Assembly: GCA_020726505.1 (NCBI GenBank)
Contig: JAHLEZ010000002.1
Location: forward strand, 5,518,001-5,582,000
DNA length: 64,000 nucleotides
Direction: 5' to 3'
From: Leptodontidium sp. MPI-SDFR-AT-0119
Lineage: Eukaryota; Ascomycota; Leotiomycetes; Helotiales; Leptodontidiaceae
The notes under the pieces are model-generated. The model worked only from the letters and a program-made list of their open reading frames with translations. It ran no database searches and had not been told where the DNA came from. Of this stretch, positions 34,900 to 46,235 are shown one piece after another (position 1 is the stretch's first letter; every line of letters begins with the position of its first letter). The position numbers and the translations under genes are program-made.

Positions 34900-37800
34900 G
34901 TCGTAAGGCCGCCCGTTAGTGCTTTGAATTAGAAGGTGTTTAGAACTAAATCGAGTGTGTTTTTGACTTCGCAAATTAACTAAATATAAAAATAATCGCA
35001 AGTGATAAATCAATAAAAATAAGAGTTACAAAGAAATGTACAAACAACAAAAAAAAAAATCAACGAGTGTAAGAAACCCCTTTATTACTAGTCTGAATCA
35101 ACTCCGGTTGACCGTTAAACTCAACCCTCTATTTTAACAGTGAGGATATTAATATTAATAAAATCCCGAAGAGCCTTATTCAGAGCACTCTTCGTTATAG
35201 CGTTAGTAAGATTATTAGCGCCATTAATCTATCGAACCTCCGTTAGCTCTTTACGCTCGTATAATTGACGAATAACTATAATATCAATTATTAGGCGCTT
35301 CTCTTTAGTCGTACTAAGCTTAATAATATACTTATAAAGGGACAAAGAATCCGTGCAAACAATAGTAGGAAGACGTGGGATGTTAAGCTTATTAGTTACT
35401 ATATTAATAGTCGTATTAAGGGAGATTAATATATTAATGTTAGCTATTATAGTATATAACTCTAATGTGAGCACTACACGAGTTACTCTCTTGTATTTTG
35501 TTAAGCTAGTATATATGATATTACCGGTTAAGGTAAATTGTGTATCTCTTACTATTTTGGCACTAATTATTAATACGAAACTTATTTATAAACTTAAGTC
35601 TTTGTTATTAGTAAAAGAACCGTCTATAAAAACGTAGACCTTTGTAGATTGTAAGTTAACTAGTACGTATTAGAGTCCTCTCTCTAGGTTGTTTATTTGT
35701 TATTTAAGGCGTAAGTTTAAAGCCTTAACGTCGTCTTTTGTTAGATCTTAGTGTTATATTATGACTAAGAGATCAAATGTTACTTTTAGTTAATAAATAG
35801 TAACAAGGTAGGCTACACGAGCTCGTTACTCTCTATAAGTCTTCTTATAGTCCTCTTTTCTTGTGTCGACTAGCTCTAGCCTTACTCCCTGACCCTTTTG
35901 TAATATGTAGAGGCTGTCCCTGTTTATAGAAATAGTACACTTATTAAATATAATAGTTTCAGTAGGAAGTAGTACTTATATTAGCTTCGTTAGAAAACCG
36001 GCCTTAGTAATCTTATCTTATTCTCTTACTAAAAAGTCCTTATTTCCTAGAATTAACGTATCGTTTATCTGTATTCCTACGACACTAAAGTCATAGCTTT
36101 CTTTAGTACTAATTAGTAAGTATAGGTCGTACGTTAATGTCTCTATTTATAAGTTCTTTATATAATGTTTATAATACGTATTAAACTAATAATTTCCGGA
36201 CTCAGGTATATTATATAATAGTAACACTACTATAAATATTATACTAGGAGGGAAATCTCTTGCGATCTCTTTTAGTAGCTATGTAAAAATGTCCCGGAGA
36301 AGCCTTGTCTCTACTTAGACGTAGGCTTAAGTGATGTCCCTAATAACTAGATAAGATTCAGACTAGTTTCGGAGGCGATTTAAGTGTTTAACAGTAGCGG
36401 CTAAAAATATAAGTAATTGTTGGCTAGATTGTTAGATTATCGAAGACTGAGTTAAAATCTCTCTCTTCCCTTTGTCGTTAAAGTATTAAATTACTAGCCT
36501 TGACTTCTTATATAAAGCTGACGTCTCCTTGCCTTTGACCTCGTTTACTATTCTTGACTTAAAGATACAGTGGCCTCTTACTTTAGGGTCGTCTTTATAA
36601 ATAGACATAAAAACACCCCTTTTAATAAGTGCTTTATATTCTGTCCTTCGAGATTACTAGAATAGTAGTCTAAGCGCTATAATCTTCCCTTTAGCGCGAA
36701 GTTTAATAGATAGCTCTCGGTTTCTCGTCTCTTTCTTAGTTAAAAATACTTTAGTATTATAATTGTTATTAATAGTTAGTAAATCTAGTAAGTGTTTTGT
36801 AAATAGAATTTAGACAGCGATTTAGGGTAAATTTAGTGTTATTTCGGTGGTGTTTCTAATCGGGGATCCTAGATATTACTTATAAATATCCTCTAGTAAG
36901 TTTTCTTTTTATTGTTTAATACTAAAGGTGTTTGTCTTAAAGGGACGAATTATAGTCGATTAGAACGTACGTATTCTTTTATTTCTTATATTAATCTTAT
37001 ATAATTCTCCCTTAATACCTAAGAAATCGTAAGGTCTTATCTATCCTTTACCCTCTTAATACACTAGAACTTAATTATTGAGGTAGAGATCGTAAATATA
37101 AGTAATTTTAGGGCCGTTTCGTATAATTAACGTATTATTAACTTTACGCGTAATATAGATTTTCTATACCTCCTTTATAACTTTCTTAATCGTAGTCGCA
37201 CGTTACTCGACTAACGGATTTAGGGGGTTTAACTCTATTATTCTAGGGTATACGCCGAAAACAAGTAGTGTAGGAATAAGCCCGTTAAGTCTAGTTATAT
37301 TGTTTACTACTTTTACTGCTATTTATAATCGGTCTTCGTCGCTTAACTCAGGGTACTCTTTAAAGATGATTTCGTAGGCACGGCGTAGTAAGTAATAATA
37401 TCGCTTAACTTTACTAATTAAATAGTGTGCCTTAATAAGTATTAGCTTAGGGGTATTACCTATAGATTTGAGTGTACTCCGAAACTCCTCAGAATTAAAA
37501 TTAGTATTATAGTCGTATACGACGAAATCCGGAGGTCTTAAATAAGTGTTGATCTATATTAACTTAAATGCGTTAAAAGTGGCCTGAGCCGTAGTAGAAC
37601 TGGGGGCCTTTCGGAGTAGTTTCGCCGTACTAAAACCTGTTGCCTTATTTATTATATAGAGGGCATATCGTTCTTTAAACATTGTAATATTAACGTAAAC
37701 TATATAATTAAAGTCGACGTCGTCTTACAACTTAAAGCAGAACTTATATAAAGTATTTACGTGTTTTTAGTAATACTTATATATCTCTTTGACCCTTAAT

Positions 37801-40670
37801 ATAACTTCTGAGTTATGCTTATAGCCAGCTTGATTTAGTAGGTACTGAAGACGTCTTACTAAAGGGTGTCCGAAACGCCTATGTAGCCGACGTATTTCTA
37901 GTTCAGTTAAGTGGTATGTATTTATCGTTTTAGTAGAAGTGTCCAGTAATTGACGATATTGATCCAAAAGTAGTTATAAATGCTTATACTTTCGTATAAT
38001 TAAGTGCTTCTTATTGCCCTAAATTAAGACGTTACGTAAGTTGTTATACTACGTATTTAGCGTATTTAGTTATTATAAACAAACTAGAAATGGGATATTT
38101 ACGTCTATGATTTAGAAGTCTATTTCTTTAGCTAAAGTGTTGACTATAGTAACCCTTAAGGACGGTCGCGAACCGGCACCGAATATAATCTAGCTTTAGC
38201 CCGCCTGGCTAGTGTTAAACTTGACATCTTGAATTCGCTATAAAGCTCGTAGCTAGTTAATCCCTCCTATGTTTTTGTTAAATGCCCTTATGTTAATTAA
38301 TAGTCCTTAAAAGAATCTGTTTATCTATTACGTTATATAGGCCTTACTAGGAGTAAGTCTCTTGATTTTACTTTCTAAGATATAAGTAGCCTTCCTCTCC
38401 TTAAGTTGCCTTATGACTTCTTGTATATTATACTGTGCCTCACTTATTATAAATATAGTCGTGAAGTTTATAATACTATTATTATTATCGTTGTCGGAAC
38501 TCTCTAAAGAGTCGTTAATATTTATTAAAGTATTTAAATCTATATCTTAATAACTTCCTAAATAGTATTTAAATGTAGTCTAGTTCTAGTCCAAATTAGG
38601 GTCGATCCCCTTAATATAAGCTAAGTAGCTCCTGAAGGTCTTGTTTATGGCCTTTACTCCTTTGGCCTTGCGTGCCGCGAAGTATCGTGCCTTTAATATT
38701 ACTTACTCTTTGTTAGAGTGGCGACTACTATAGTAATTCATCTTTTTACAGATAATATAGCCTATATAACCTAGTATAAGCTAAAATTTGTCTCCGCGTT
38801 TATTTCTACTTGAAAATTTTATTTTATAGTTAAAGTAATGAGCCGTCTTATTTATAATATAAGATTAGTGGCGATTTGTATGTGATTTAAAGTACTTGCC
38901 TACCCTCAATCCCGAGTTATGAGTTACTTTAACGCCGACAGCGGAGTAAAGACTATTTATTAACGTAAGGAAGGTAAGGGGTGCCTAAAATAAGGCTATC
39001 TTAAAGAGGGGGTTCCTTAATATTCCCTATACGAGCTTATCACAGAGTGTCTTGTCATTTCGTATATTGTCGTCTTTTAGGCTAAGTTGAATACTTTGTA
39101 ATTCTTTAGCGAAGTTCTTTAATTAAGTTAGTACTAGTTTTCTTATTTAGTGAGGCTCCTCCTAAAATAACGAGAAAGTTAAACTAAACCACTAACTAAG
39201 GAACTTATTAGTTCTCTCCTCTGTCTTAAAGTGTTCGCGAGTCGTCTTAATAAGTTTATTAAATGAGTACCTCTTATTCTAGAGGTACTAATAGTAGTAC
39301 GAACTAGCTCTGTCTCGTAGTATTAACGGAAAGGCTTGATTCTAGACCTTGGTCTTAATTAATACTCTTTAATATAAGTCGGCGAAGATGTGGAGCTTCT
39401 TATCTAAGTAGTCCTTGTCTCCGTTATATTAGAGCTCCTTAGTGTATATCTTAGTAAAGTTTATTAACGATTTTGCTTAGTCTAGGGTTAATAGATTTAT
39501 GATATACTATAATAGCCGAATCGGCTTTATATGTGGTCTAGTAGTCTTAGGAACCTTAAATAGTAGTAATAACCTGTCCCGTGGGGGTATTACTAGCGTT
39601 AGTGTGGGATTTAATAACACGTGTTTATTTAATTTTCATAAGTAGAGATTACTTAGGGAATTCCTCTTAAGAGTAAATGAGAACTCCTTCTTTAGGAGTA
39701 TAAGTAAGGAGGTTATATTATATAAATCCTTGACCTTATCTCCTTTAGTAAGGGAGATCTTAAGTGATCTTAATAGCTAAATCGTCTTTATAAGCTTTAC
39801 TCTTAACCCTTTTAAAGAAGTGTCTTCCTCCACGGAATAGATGACTACCTTTAGTTAGTATTATAAAGACATCGGGGTTTGATTTTGTTAAAGTGTTATT
39901 AGGAATGATAATAATAGTCGAGAGAGTGATTCCCGGATGTGATTCAGTATTAATTCGGGGTAATTCCGAATTTGTATCTTTATTTAGTCCTCTAGCCACA
40001 AGTTTTCTTTAGCTTACACTGCCTCTGCTAAAGCTTCTATTATCCTCGTCCCCCTTTATTGTCGTATAAACATACTAAAGGCTCGTAGGTCGTCCTTAAG
40101 GTATATGTGTTCCGTAACCTTAATTAATTTAAACTCCTTTGCTATCTAACCTTTAAAATACTCCTAAAAGTCCTAGAAAAGGAACTCTCCCTTAATATAG
40201 CCGTTATAAAAGGACTCACGGAACTTCCGCGAGTATGCCGTCGTATCTCTTATAAAAGCTAGACTAAGATTTGACGTTTCTCTTAGTATAGCCGTGTCAT
40301 TAAATATTTCTAGAGTCAACTCTAGCTCCGGTATACAGTCTAAAGTATCCGCTATTATGTCAGATACGATTCGTAAGTGATCTAGTAAGTTCCTAGATAG
40401 GTTTTTTAAAGGTCTAAAGTTCTAGATTTAAGGATGTTAAATTAATAGTCTTCGTAAAGTAACTGTCGTGTTATAATAGCTCTTCTCTAACGTATAATCG
40501 TCTTAATCGAGTCTTAAGAGAGAAGTTGCCTTCCCTCCACGATCTAAAAAAGGTAAAATGCCCTTTAAGGAAAATATAATAAAGTAATCCTTAAATTAAA
40601 GCCTAGAATCCGCTCTATAGTCTAAGACCTTTTTTATCTATAGTAAGGTTAACGATATAAGCTTGCCACT
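34900..40670 (-). pseudogene. Copia gag-pol polyprotein, RIP-degraded
   Basis: Minus-strand frames show a GAG-pre-integrase domain at 37967-37767 (LEIRRLHRRFGHPLVRRL, the conserved HRRFGHP) and an RNase H segment at 35474-35229 (IVCTDSLSLYKYIIKL..TKEKRLIIDI...ERKELTEVR). Gag would lie near 38.5-40.6 kb and RT near 35.6-36.7 kb. These are too mutated to outline reliably. Stops are frequent, so the polyprotein is not functional. Confidence 0.75.
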
Positions 40671-40676
40671 AATTAG

Positions 40677-40933
40677 TGTTAGTGTAGTACCGGTTTATGT
40701 ATTACGTCGTATGTGTAAATATATTCTAATACAAGTATAGCGACAGAGTAATAAATATATGATTCAAAAATCTGTGTATATTCTAAGAGAGTGCGAGGAG
40801 AGCTAGACTATATACTACGGAACCCCACTGAATCTCTACTGAAACTAGTCTAGCTAGGCTCTGACCCTTGAATTTAACCTGCACCCACTTTTCTAAACTG
40901 AAGTATGCTCATGCAGGGACCTGTGGACCAACA
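40677..40933 (-). repeat. Copia LTR (5')
   Basis: Direct repeat of 33356-33612, identical length of 257 bp, followed by the right target duplication AAGAC. The first bases in + orientation (TGTTAGTGTAG) show RIP-type changes relative to TGTCGGTGCAG. Confidence 0.9.
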
Positions 40934-40938
40934 AAGAC

Positions 40939-42400
40939 TTAATAACTTTAGATTAAGCGTAATTGACTTATATAGAACTAATAGGGATTTACTTTTTAGT
41001 CTTAAGAATAAGATTACGAGCCAAAAATCGTGTAATCTAGTGTCTTTGAAGTAGTTTATAATCCCCTTAAAGAACTAGAAGCCTCTTCGTAAAAAGCCGA
41101 ATCTATACGTATATAACTTTATAGTTAAGAGCCTCTTGATTTAGTACTTAATCGGTTAATCGTTTCTCTACTACCGTAGGTAGTCTTTATAAGTGGCTAG
41201 TACCCTCTTAACGGGACTAAGTCGTTGTGTTACGATCTTAAAGGGTACTCCTTAAAACACCCTACTTAAGCGATGCCTTTCGTATAGATTTACTATTTGC
41301 CACTTCCTCTAAAGTAGATTCGATGTTATATTTAGTGTATTTAGGCTTTATAATATAAATAATTCGTACTCTAAATTTCAAGAAAAACGATTAAAGAATA
41401 AAATAATTATTAATTATTAAAGTAAAGTAATATAAGTAGCGGTGAGGTTAAGCGAGGTGGCCGGAAGGGTGGGGTTAGACGTTAATATATTCGCGTTTTA
41501 CTCGCGGCTTTTGATTAGAGTTTACTTGTCATTTATTAGCTCACGTTAAGAACAAGGAAGAATATAATACGAAGTACCAAGTAAGTAAGGAAGTTTTAAA
41601 CCTTTAGTATAGAGGTAAGTCCGAAATAGTCTATCAGAAGATCCTACCGAGACGGTAATATTAGTAAGATATAACAAATTAAAAGTATAATTTACTGCTA
41701 TTACATTCAGAAGCGTATATCGACTTTTAAAGCCCACTTTACTAAGTAAACTTTAAGGCATTTAGGCTTTTAAGTTTTAAAAAAGCAGCCGATTTCAATA
41801 CCACGATTCCGACGCACTATATAAACTTTATACGATAACATTTTATATGAAAGTAAAAGTGGCCATCCTTGTAGAAGTTATAATTAAGATCATACATCTA
41901 AAAAGAAAAGGCGTTGTAAGCACAGAAGAATAAGAAAGGGAAAACTCTAAGTTAAGAGTGAATTATTACGCCTAGGTTTCACAAGCCAAAGAGGTCTTTG
42001 GTTAATATTTAATTAGACCCTTAAAGCTGATAATAGTATAATAATAGGCTATTTAGGTCTCTGTTGTTATCCCGTTTTTCGATCTTCTATCCCCTGTTAT
42101 CCTCTCGCTATTATTTATCCTGCGCTTTGATTCGCAAGAATTATCAGGTCAGACTTCACGGGTTCTAAGCCCAGCTTACTTACGGATTAATTTCTCCATT
42201 GAATAAGTAGAATCTTAATTATACTTTGGATTGCAAATTAATTGTGGAAGTACTGACTGCTCCTTGCATTTACTCTACTTTTAATTGGTTAGAGGAAGTT
42301 GTAATTGAACTATATTATACCTGAGAATAGCTTCTGCAGAAAGCAAATCGACCCAAGAACCAGGAAACTTGAATAAATAGGAATTACGTGAAGTTTAAAG
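40939..42400. other. Repeat margin, unassigned, with an inverted repeat terminus
   Basis: AT-rich to about 41.9 kb and then grading into normal composition. A segment near 41440-41500 (TTAAGCGAGGTGGCCGGAAGG...GGGGTTAGACGTTAA) is the inverse of 17796-17868. No gene is recognised. The 63-residue minus frame at 41737-41546 has no recognisable domain and I do not call it. Confidence 0.5.
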
Positions 42401-43323
42401 ATTAATCAAAAAGTAGATCCTTCTCATACTGAGAAAACTTCCATGATTGTGCGCCCATCCTCCTTAGTAACCGACCCCAGCTTTAACCTCATTACTATCC
42501 CAACCGGATTAAGATGGTGATACAAGCAGTCGACCCTCTCAAAGATATACAGGTCAGAAGGTATTTAGACGCGGGGGGCAGACGACAGCATGCTTTAATG
42601 GTGTATTGTGGCGTGGAGGTGGTGACGGGAGCTGTGCTGTTGGTGGAATCGGTGGTTTTGTAGCCAGAGGACTTCGTTGGGACAGAGAGTGGAGTCGGAG
42701 GGAGGCTTCGCACACGTAGACTCTGCTTGGGTCTGCGACGCCTTCGTTGGCGGAGCTGGCAGAGTGATTCTCTGGCGTGAGTGCCATATCACGATGTTGA
42801 TCTCTCTCTTTATGACTCTGACGTCTCTCCCGACTTTGCCTACCGTTCGGCATGTAGACAATTACCGTATTGCGCTCTTCCTTGTCGTTGGCGAGGATGA
42901 GGCACTTCCGAGTCTCTTTGTAAGAAGTGGTATGGGAGTAACTTGATACAAAAGAACAATTATATCAACCTCTCGAGATCACATATCTGACGAGTAGGAT
43001 GTATTAAATAATAAGGGGTTGGAAAGAGAATAGATTAGACAGAAATATTCGTAATAGTAGTGTTCTTGTATAAAATGAAAAATGAAGGAATCCCGCCACA
43101 CCCACACCTCTAGAACAGCGACTGCCAGAGCCAATCCACCATCTGCTCTTTGGTACCCCTTGTTTCCTTTTGCTCTTACTCTTCCACGCTCACAGACAGA
43201 GCCCGCAGCCTCAGCCTCAGCTGCATCCGGTAACGTGAACCCGCCAAACAAAATGTGGTTGCTCTGCCACAACGCTACCCAACAACAGTCTTCAACCTAG
43301 ACTCGATAATCGTTGATACTGCT
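42401..43323. other. Normal-composition DNA without a recognised gene
   Basis: Several overlapping short frames of 70-99 codons exist on both strands here, none with a family signature or splice pattern that I can support. It probably holds the 3' flank of the membrane-protein gene and unique intergenic DNA. A small lineage-specific gene cannot be excluded. Confidence 0.4.
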
Positions 43324-44100
43324 TCACACCTCCAGTTTCTCCCCTGACTGCTCATCATTCTCCCGCTGCTCTAAAGATTCCGACAACACAATGCGAATCA
43401 TATAGTACGAATCAACGAAAAGCTGCACTCCGAACATAATGCCCAGTAACCAGAAAGACACAGCCCCATTCCATGCGAAAGCTCCAGTCTTGACCGTGTG
43501 TAAAGCCGATGGAAGGATGAAGACAATAGGCGCGATGATGTTTATGACGGCGACGAGTCTGGACACTGGACGATTTGGTCGTGGATCTTTGATGATAGCA
43601 TATGCCCACGCCAAGTTCTGTATAAAGAATGTAGGCCATGGCATCATTGTCGTGATCCACCACATGTCAGTCATGACTTGTGTGATTTCCGGGTCGCGAT
43701 CAAGGCGATAGGTAGCAGTCGCTAACACCATAGCACCCAACATCCACGTAAAGATTCCAGCGGAACAGGCTGCTAGTTGAGTCGATGCAATGATTGGGTG
43801 GAGACCAGGTATTTTGCGGATCTGATGAGAAACGAGGGCCGAGAAAGGGATGTAGAACATGCCACAGCACAGCTGAAGGCCAACAGCTACGTGTGCACCT
43901 GTCAGGTGATCTTTCCAGAATTCCGTCGTCCTTTCGGCCGACCAATATGGTTTCATAGGCGCAACATTATGAGCAGCGACAAAGGTGAACGCGAAAAGGA
44001 GAAAGGAGAAAGCGCCTCCCCCCGCGCTTATTAGGAGAATGACTTTTGTTGAGAGAGCCTTGGACCTCGCAAGGCGGTCGAAGAAAGAGTCTCCAAACAT
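43324..44100 (-). CDS. Six-helix integral membrane protein, unknown function
   Basis: An intronless frame of 258 residues starts at ATG 44100. Six strongly hydrophobic segments lie at about residues 20-42, 68-90, 102-128, 146-170, 182-203 and 210-233, with short loops and a charged, Glu-rich C-terminal tail after the last helix. There is no signal peptide beyond the first helix and no catalytic motif I recognise. I do not recognise the family with confidence. Small multi-helix proteins occur in many fungal terpenoid and meroterpenoid clusters, some as cyclases and some uncharacterised, so this could be a cluster member. It is separated from the next gene by about 6 kb holding two transposon remnants, which weakens that link. 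Confidence 0.8.
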   Translation of the reverse strand: MFGDSFFDRLARSKALSTKVILLISAGGGAFSFLLFAFTFVAAHNVAPMKPYWSAERTTEFWKDHLTGAHVAVGLQLCCGMFYIPFSALVSHQIRKIPGLHPIIASTQLAACSAGIFTWMLGAMVLATATYRLDRDPEITQVMTDMWWITTMMPWPTFFIQNLAWAYAIIKDPRPNRPVSRLVAVINIIAPIVFILPSALHTVKTGAFAWNGAVSFWLLGIMFGVQLFVDSYYMIRIVLSESLEQRENDEQSGEKLEV

Positions 44101-45458
44101 GATTATCGTGACTTAAGAAGATTTTGAAGAGATGGAAGGTTTGGAATGATGTTAAGGCTACAAGGAGAATTGGAAGAAGATCATATCTTTTATACAAAAT
44201 CCCCGTTTTCTCCGCATTGTCAGCAGTCCCCCGCCTTTCCGGGGTAATATCACCAAACATGTGCGTCAAAGCATCGCACGGAAGCACCCCGAAATTTGAT
44301 TGAAAACGCTGCATTGACCCCCAAGTAGACCTCGGCAAGCTCCGGTATATGCGCCGAAACGCGGAAATACGGCTGAAATATCCGTTTTATTCAGTTGTTT
44401 ATCGGCTCGGACCGAACGTAAAAATGTAGTCCATTTGCATTAAATACTTGATAGTTGTGGCTTGACGCGCGGTAATCCTACGACCAGAAATGCCAATGCG
44501 CCGGATATTGGCAGAGGCCCTTATTATACTGCTTCGATCGGTACGTCGATACGACGATACTTACGGCGGATTATCCGAGTGGCCAATTGCGTGTTTGAAT
44601 CTTAAACCTTGGAGAGCTTTGGAGCGTCACGTAGCGTTGACGGTTCAGCTATGTAAGAACCTATTGGTTAGGGATGTAGGGTGCTGGAAGCCTAATAAAC
44701 TCAGCTAGTTACAGGTCTTGCTTTGACTTCTTGTCAGCTTACTCGCATACAATCCAGAGGCTACAGCTTTTTAGGATCACTTGTGTTAAACAATTCTCGC
44801 GGTGCATCAATAGGATTATTACCAAGACCCAATATGAGAAAGCTACTTTACGAACACGTACTCGGATATGTATAAGAATAAAACAAACTACCTTGCTTAT
44901 TCTCACTGAGTATATAGGAGCTCTATAGGAAGCCCTATAAGAAACCTAGCTACCTGTATAGGCCTATACCCTTGATCTTTACAAGGGACCTGGCTTAGAA
45001 ACACTAAGCTCGCAAAGTCTATAACCTCGGTAGTTCTAGAGACTCGCAAAAGCCTATAATAGAAGCTCGCAAGAGCTATAACTTCAGTAGTTTCAAAGGC
45101 TCGTAAGGACTTATACTACCGGAAGGATATATACCGAAAGGCTTAACACTAGGCCTAATCTAGTAACTAAAGCGACGAGAGCTTAGCGAGCTTAATATTA
45201 AGAGTAGTTATATAAACGTAATTATCCCCTTACAATAGAATTATTATTTATATTAAAACCACTTCTTCACAATAAGCCTATTATAATAGTCTCTGCGTAC
45301 AACTAATCCGTATTAGCCTTATATCACTTGACCTGACTATATCGTGATCGAATCGTTACAGTTATAGTTAAAGATCTGCTTTAAAAATAAAGTTATAATT
45401 AAAGAGTTAAAATTAATAAAGTTAATAAGACAAGCTAACCTTATAATAGTAATAACGG
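44101..45458. other. Promoter and intergenic region with imperfect repeats
   Basis: The first 400 bp upstream of the membrane-protein gene are its likely promoter, including TCGGACCGA at 44407-44415. Downstream, 45007-45110 holds imperfect repeats of CTCGCAA...CTATAAC...GTAGTT. From about 44940 the DNA becomes AT-rich and RIP-like. No gene is supported; short frames at 44490-44928 have no recognisable content. Confidence 0.5.
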
Positions 45459-45715
45459 TGTCGGTGCAGTACTAGTTCATGTACTACGCTGTATGTGTGA
45501 ATATATTCTAATGCGAGTATAGTGACAGAGTAATAAATGTATAGTTCAAAATCTGTGTATTTTCTAAGAGAGTGCGAGGAGAGCTAGACTATATACTACG
45601 AAACTCCACCGAATCTCCACCGAAACCAGTCCGGCTAGGCTCCGACCCCTGACTTTTGACCCGCACCCCCTTTTCCAGACCGAAGTATGCTCATGTAGGG
45701 ACCTGTGGACTAACA
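45459..45715 (-). repeat. Solo Copia LTR, 257 bp, with 5-bp TSD
   Basis: Third copy of the 33356/40677 LTR (TGTCGGTGCAGTAC...GTGGACTAACA), flanked by identical AACGG at 45454-45458 and 45716-45720. No internal element sequence follows, so it arose by LTR-LTR recombination. It carries fewer C-to-T changes than the two LTRs of the full element. Confidence 0.9.
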
Positions 45716-45720
45716 AACGG

Positions 45721-46233
45721 AGCTAAGTAAAGAAGTTGTTTTCTTTAAAGGTAAAGGTGTTTTAAGCTAATAATTAATATTGAATATTATTATACCTTTA
45801 ATTATCGTTCTTTCGATATATTCAAAACTCTATTTAAACACTTATATTCTTTTACTTTTAAAATCCGAGGTGGAGTTAATTGTTCAAAAAAGGAGGCATA
45901 TATAGCGGATGTGACGATTTAGTTGTAACACGTCTATTTACGTTAGGATCATATGATAGCTGGAGAATACGGGGCAGCGGGCGCGCGCGGGCCTTAGGTT
46001 AATAATTAACTAATAGAGTCTGATAAAAGTCCTATTTAAAAAAAATGTAATAAAACAAACAAGAAAATCTAAGTTACAGTCTTTATTAACGCTTTGTCGT
46101 CCCTTTAGTAAAGTTTTAATTCTATTAAACAAAAGTCCTCTCTGAGGGACATTACAGGTCAGAAGGAAGATGTGGGTAGAACAATGGTTGTATTGAGTGT
46201 GTCGAGTCAAGTTCTTGTTCTTACATGAAGCTC
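45721..46233. other. Intergenic, no gene seen
   Basis: AT-rich DNA between the solo LTR and the pogo element; a short minus-strand frame (46210-46010) has no family signature. The last two bases before 46236 (TA) are the transposon target site. Confidence 0.4.
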
Positions 46234-46235
46234 TA

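Larger units (their letters stand above)
33356..40933 (-). mobile_element. Complete Ty1/Copia retrotransposon with TSD
   Basis: Two 257-bp LTRs (33356-33612 and 40677-40933) enclose about 7.1 kb and are flanked by the identical 5-bp duplication AAGAC (33351-33355 and 40934-40938). Coding motifs are on the minus strand, so the right LTR is the 5' LTR. The internal order seen, from GAG-pre-integrase near 37.9 kb to RNase H near 35.4 kb, fits Copia. All frames are RIP-degraded. Confidence 0.9.

Noticed and set aside
35353..35637. 94-codon + strand frame
   Set aside because: Antisense to the Copia RNase H region; hydrophobic composition results from AT-rich sequence.
42495..43300. Several overlapping frames of 70-99 codons on both strands
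   Set aside because: No family motif, no consistent splice model and mutual overlap; left as an unassigned region.
44560..44660. tRNA-like stretch with ATCCGAGTGGCCAA (D-arm like) and GGTTCAGC (T-arm like)
   Set aside because: The ends do not pair into an acceptor stem and no anticodon arm of correct length forms between the two motifs.
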